Source: Actinomycetes bacterium
GTDB taxonomy: Bacteria; Actinomycetota; Actinomycetes; Streptosporangiales; Streptosporangiaceae
DNA length: 5,580 nt
Assembly (NCBI GenBank): GCA_023425615.1
Contig: JAFACJ010000242.1
Coordinates: 1 to 5,580 of the forward strand
Direction: 5' to 3'
This document shows positions 5,577-5,580 of this stretch, in pieces (the stretch's first letter is position 1; each line of letters opens with the position of its first letter). The position numbers and the translations under genes were made by a program. The notes under the pieces are model-generated. The model was not told where the DNA came from. It searched no databases and was given only the letters and a program-made list of their open reading frames with translations.

Positions 5577-5580
5577 ACGG

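Overview
The window is chromosomal DNA of a high-GC actinobacterium. GC-rich codon third positions, GTG starts and, above all, the ctaE-qcrC-qcrA-qcrB order with a two-heme QcrC and a three-helix Rieske protein are actinobacterial hallmarks. The proteins look closest to the Streptomyces/Streptosporangiales side rather than Mycobacterium, but that is an impression from motifs, not a search result.

Layout from left to right. The minus strand carries the first 91 codons of trpD (tryptophan synthesis; the rest lies beyond the left edge). Upstream of it, on the same strand and 32 bases away, is a small gene for a stand-alone, partly degenerate response-regulator receiver domain. A 202-base divergent region (744-945) follows, with candidate promoters in both directions. 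Then come four tightly packed plus-strand genes: ctaE (cytochrome c oxidase subunit III), qcrC (diheme cytochrome c), qcrA (Rieske iron-sulfur protein) and qcrB (cytochrome b). A strong GC-rich hairpin at 5171-5209 separates them from a convergent minus-strand gene for a stand-alone Lrp/AsnC ligand-binding (RAM) domain. The last 53 bases are that gene's upstream region.

Together ctaE and qcrCAB encode most of the menaquinol-oxidising cytochrome bcc complex plus one subunit of the aa3 oxidase. In actinobacteria these form a bcc-aa3 supercomplex in which the second heme domain of QcrC replaces a soluble cytochrome c. The genes for oxidase subunits I, II and IV are not in the window.

I found no convincing undescribed system: this is a conserved core respiratory locus. 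The points most worth a second look are the degenerate receiver protein, the stand-alone RAM protein, two candidate promoter signals in the divergent region, and a leucine in QcrB where mycobacteria have the Q203-resistance threonine. No tRNA, rRNA, CRISPR, insertion sequence or phage feature was seen. No gene-free stretch exceeds 202 bases.
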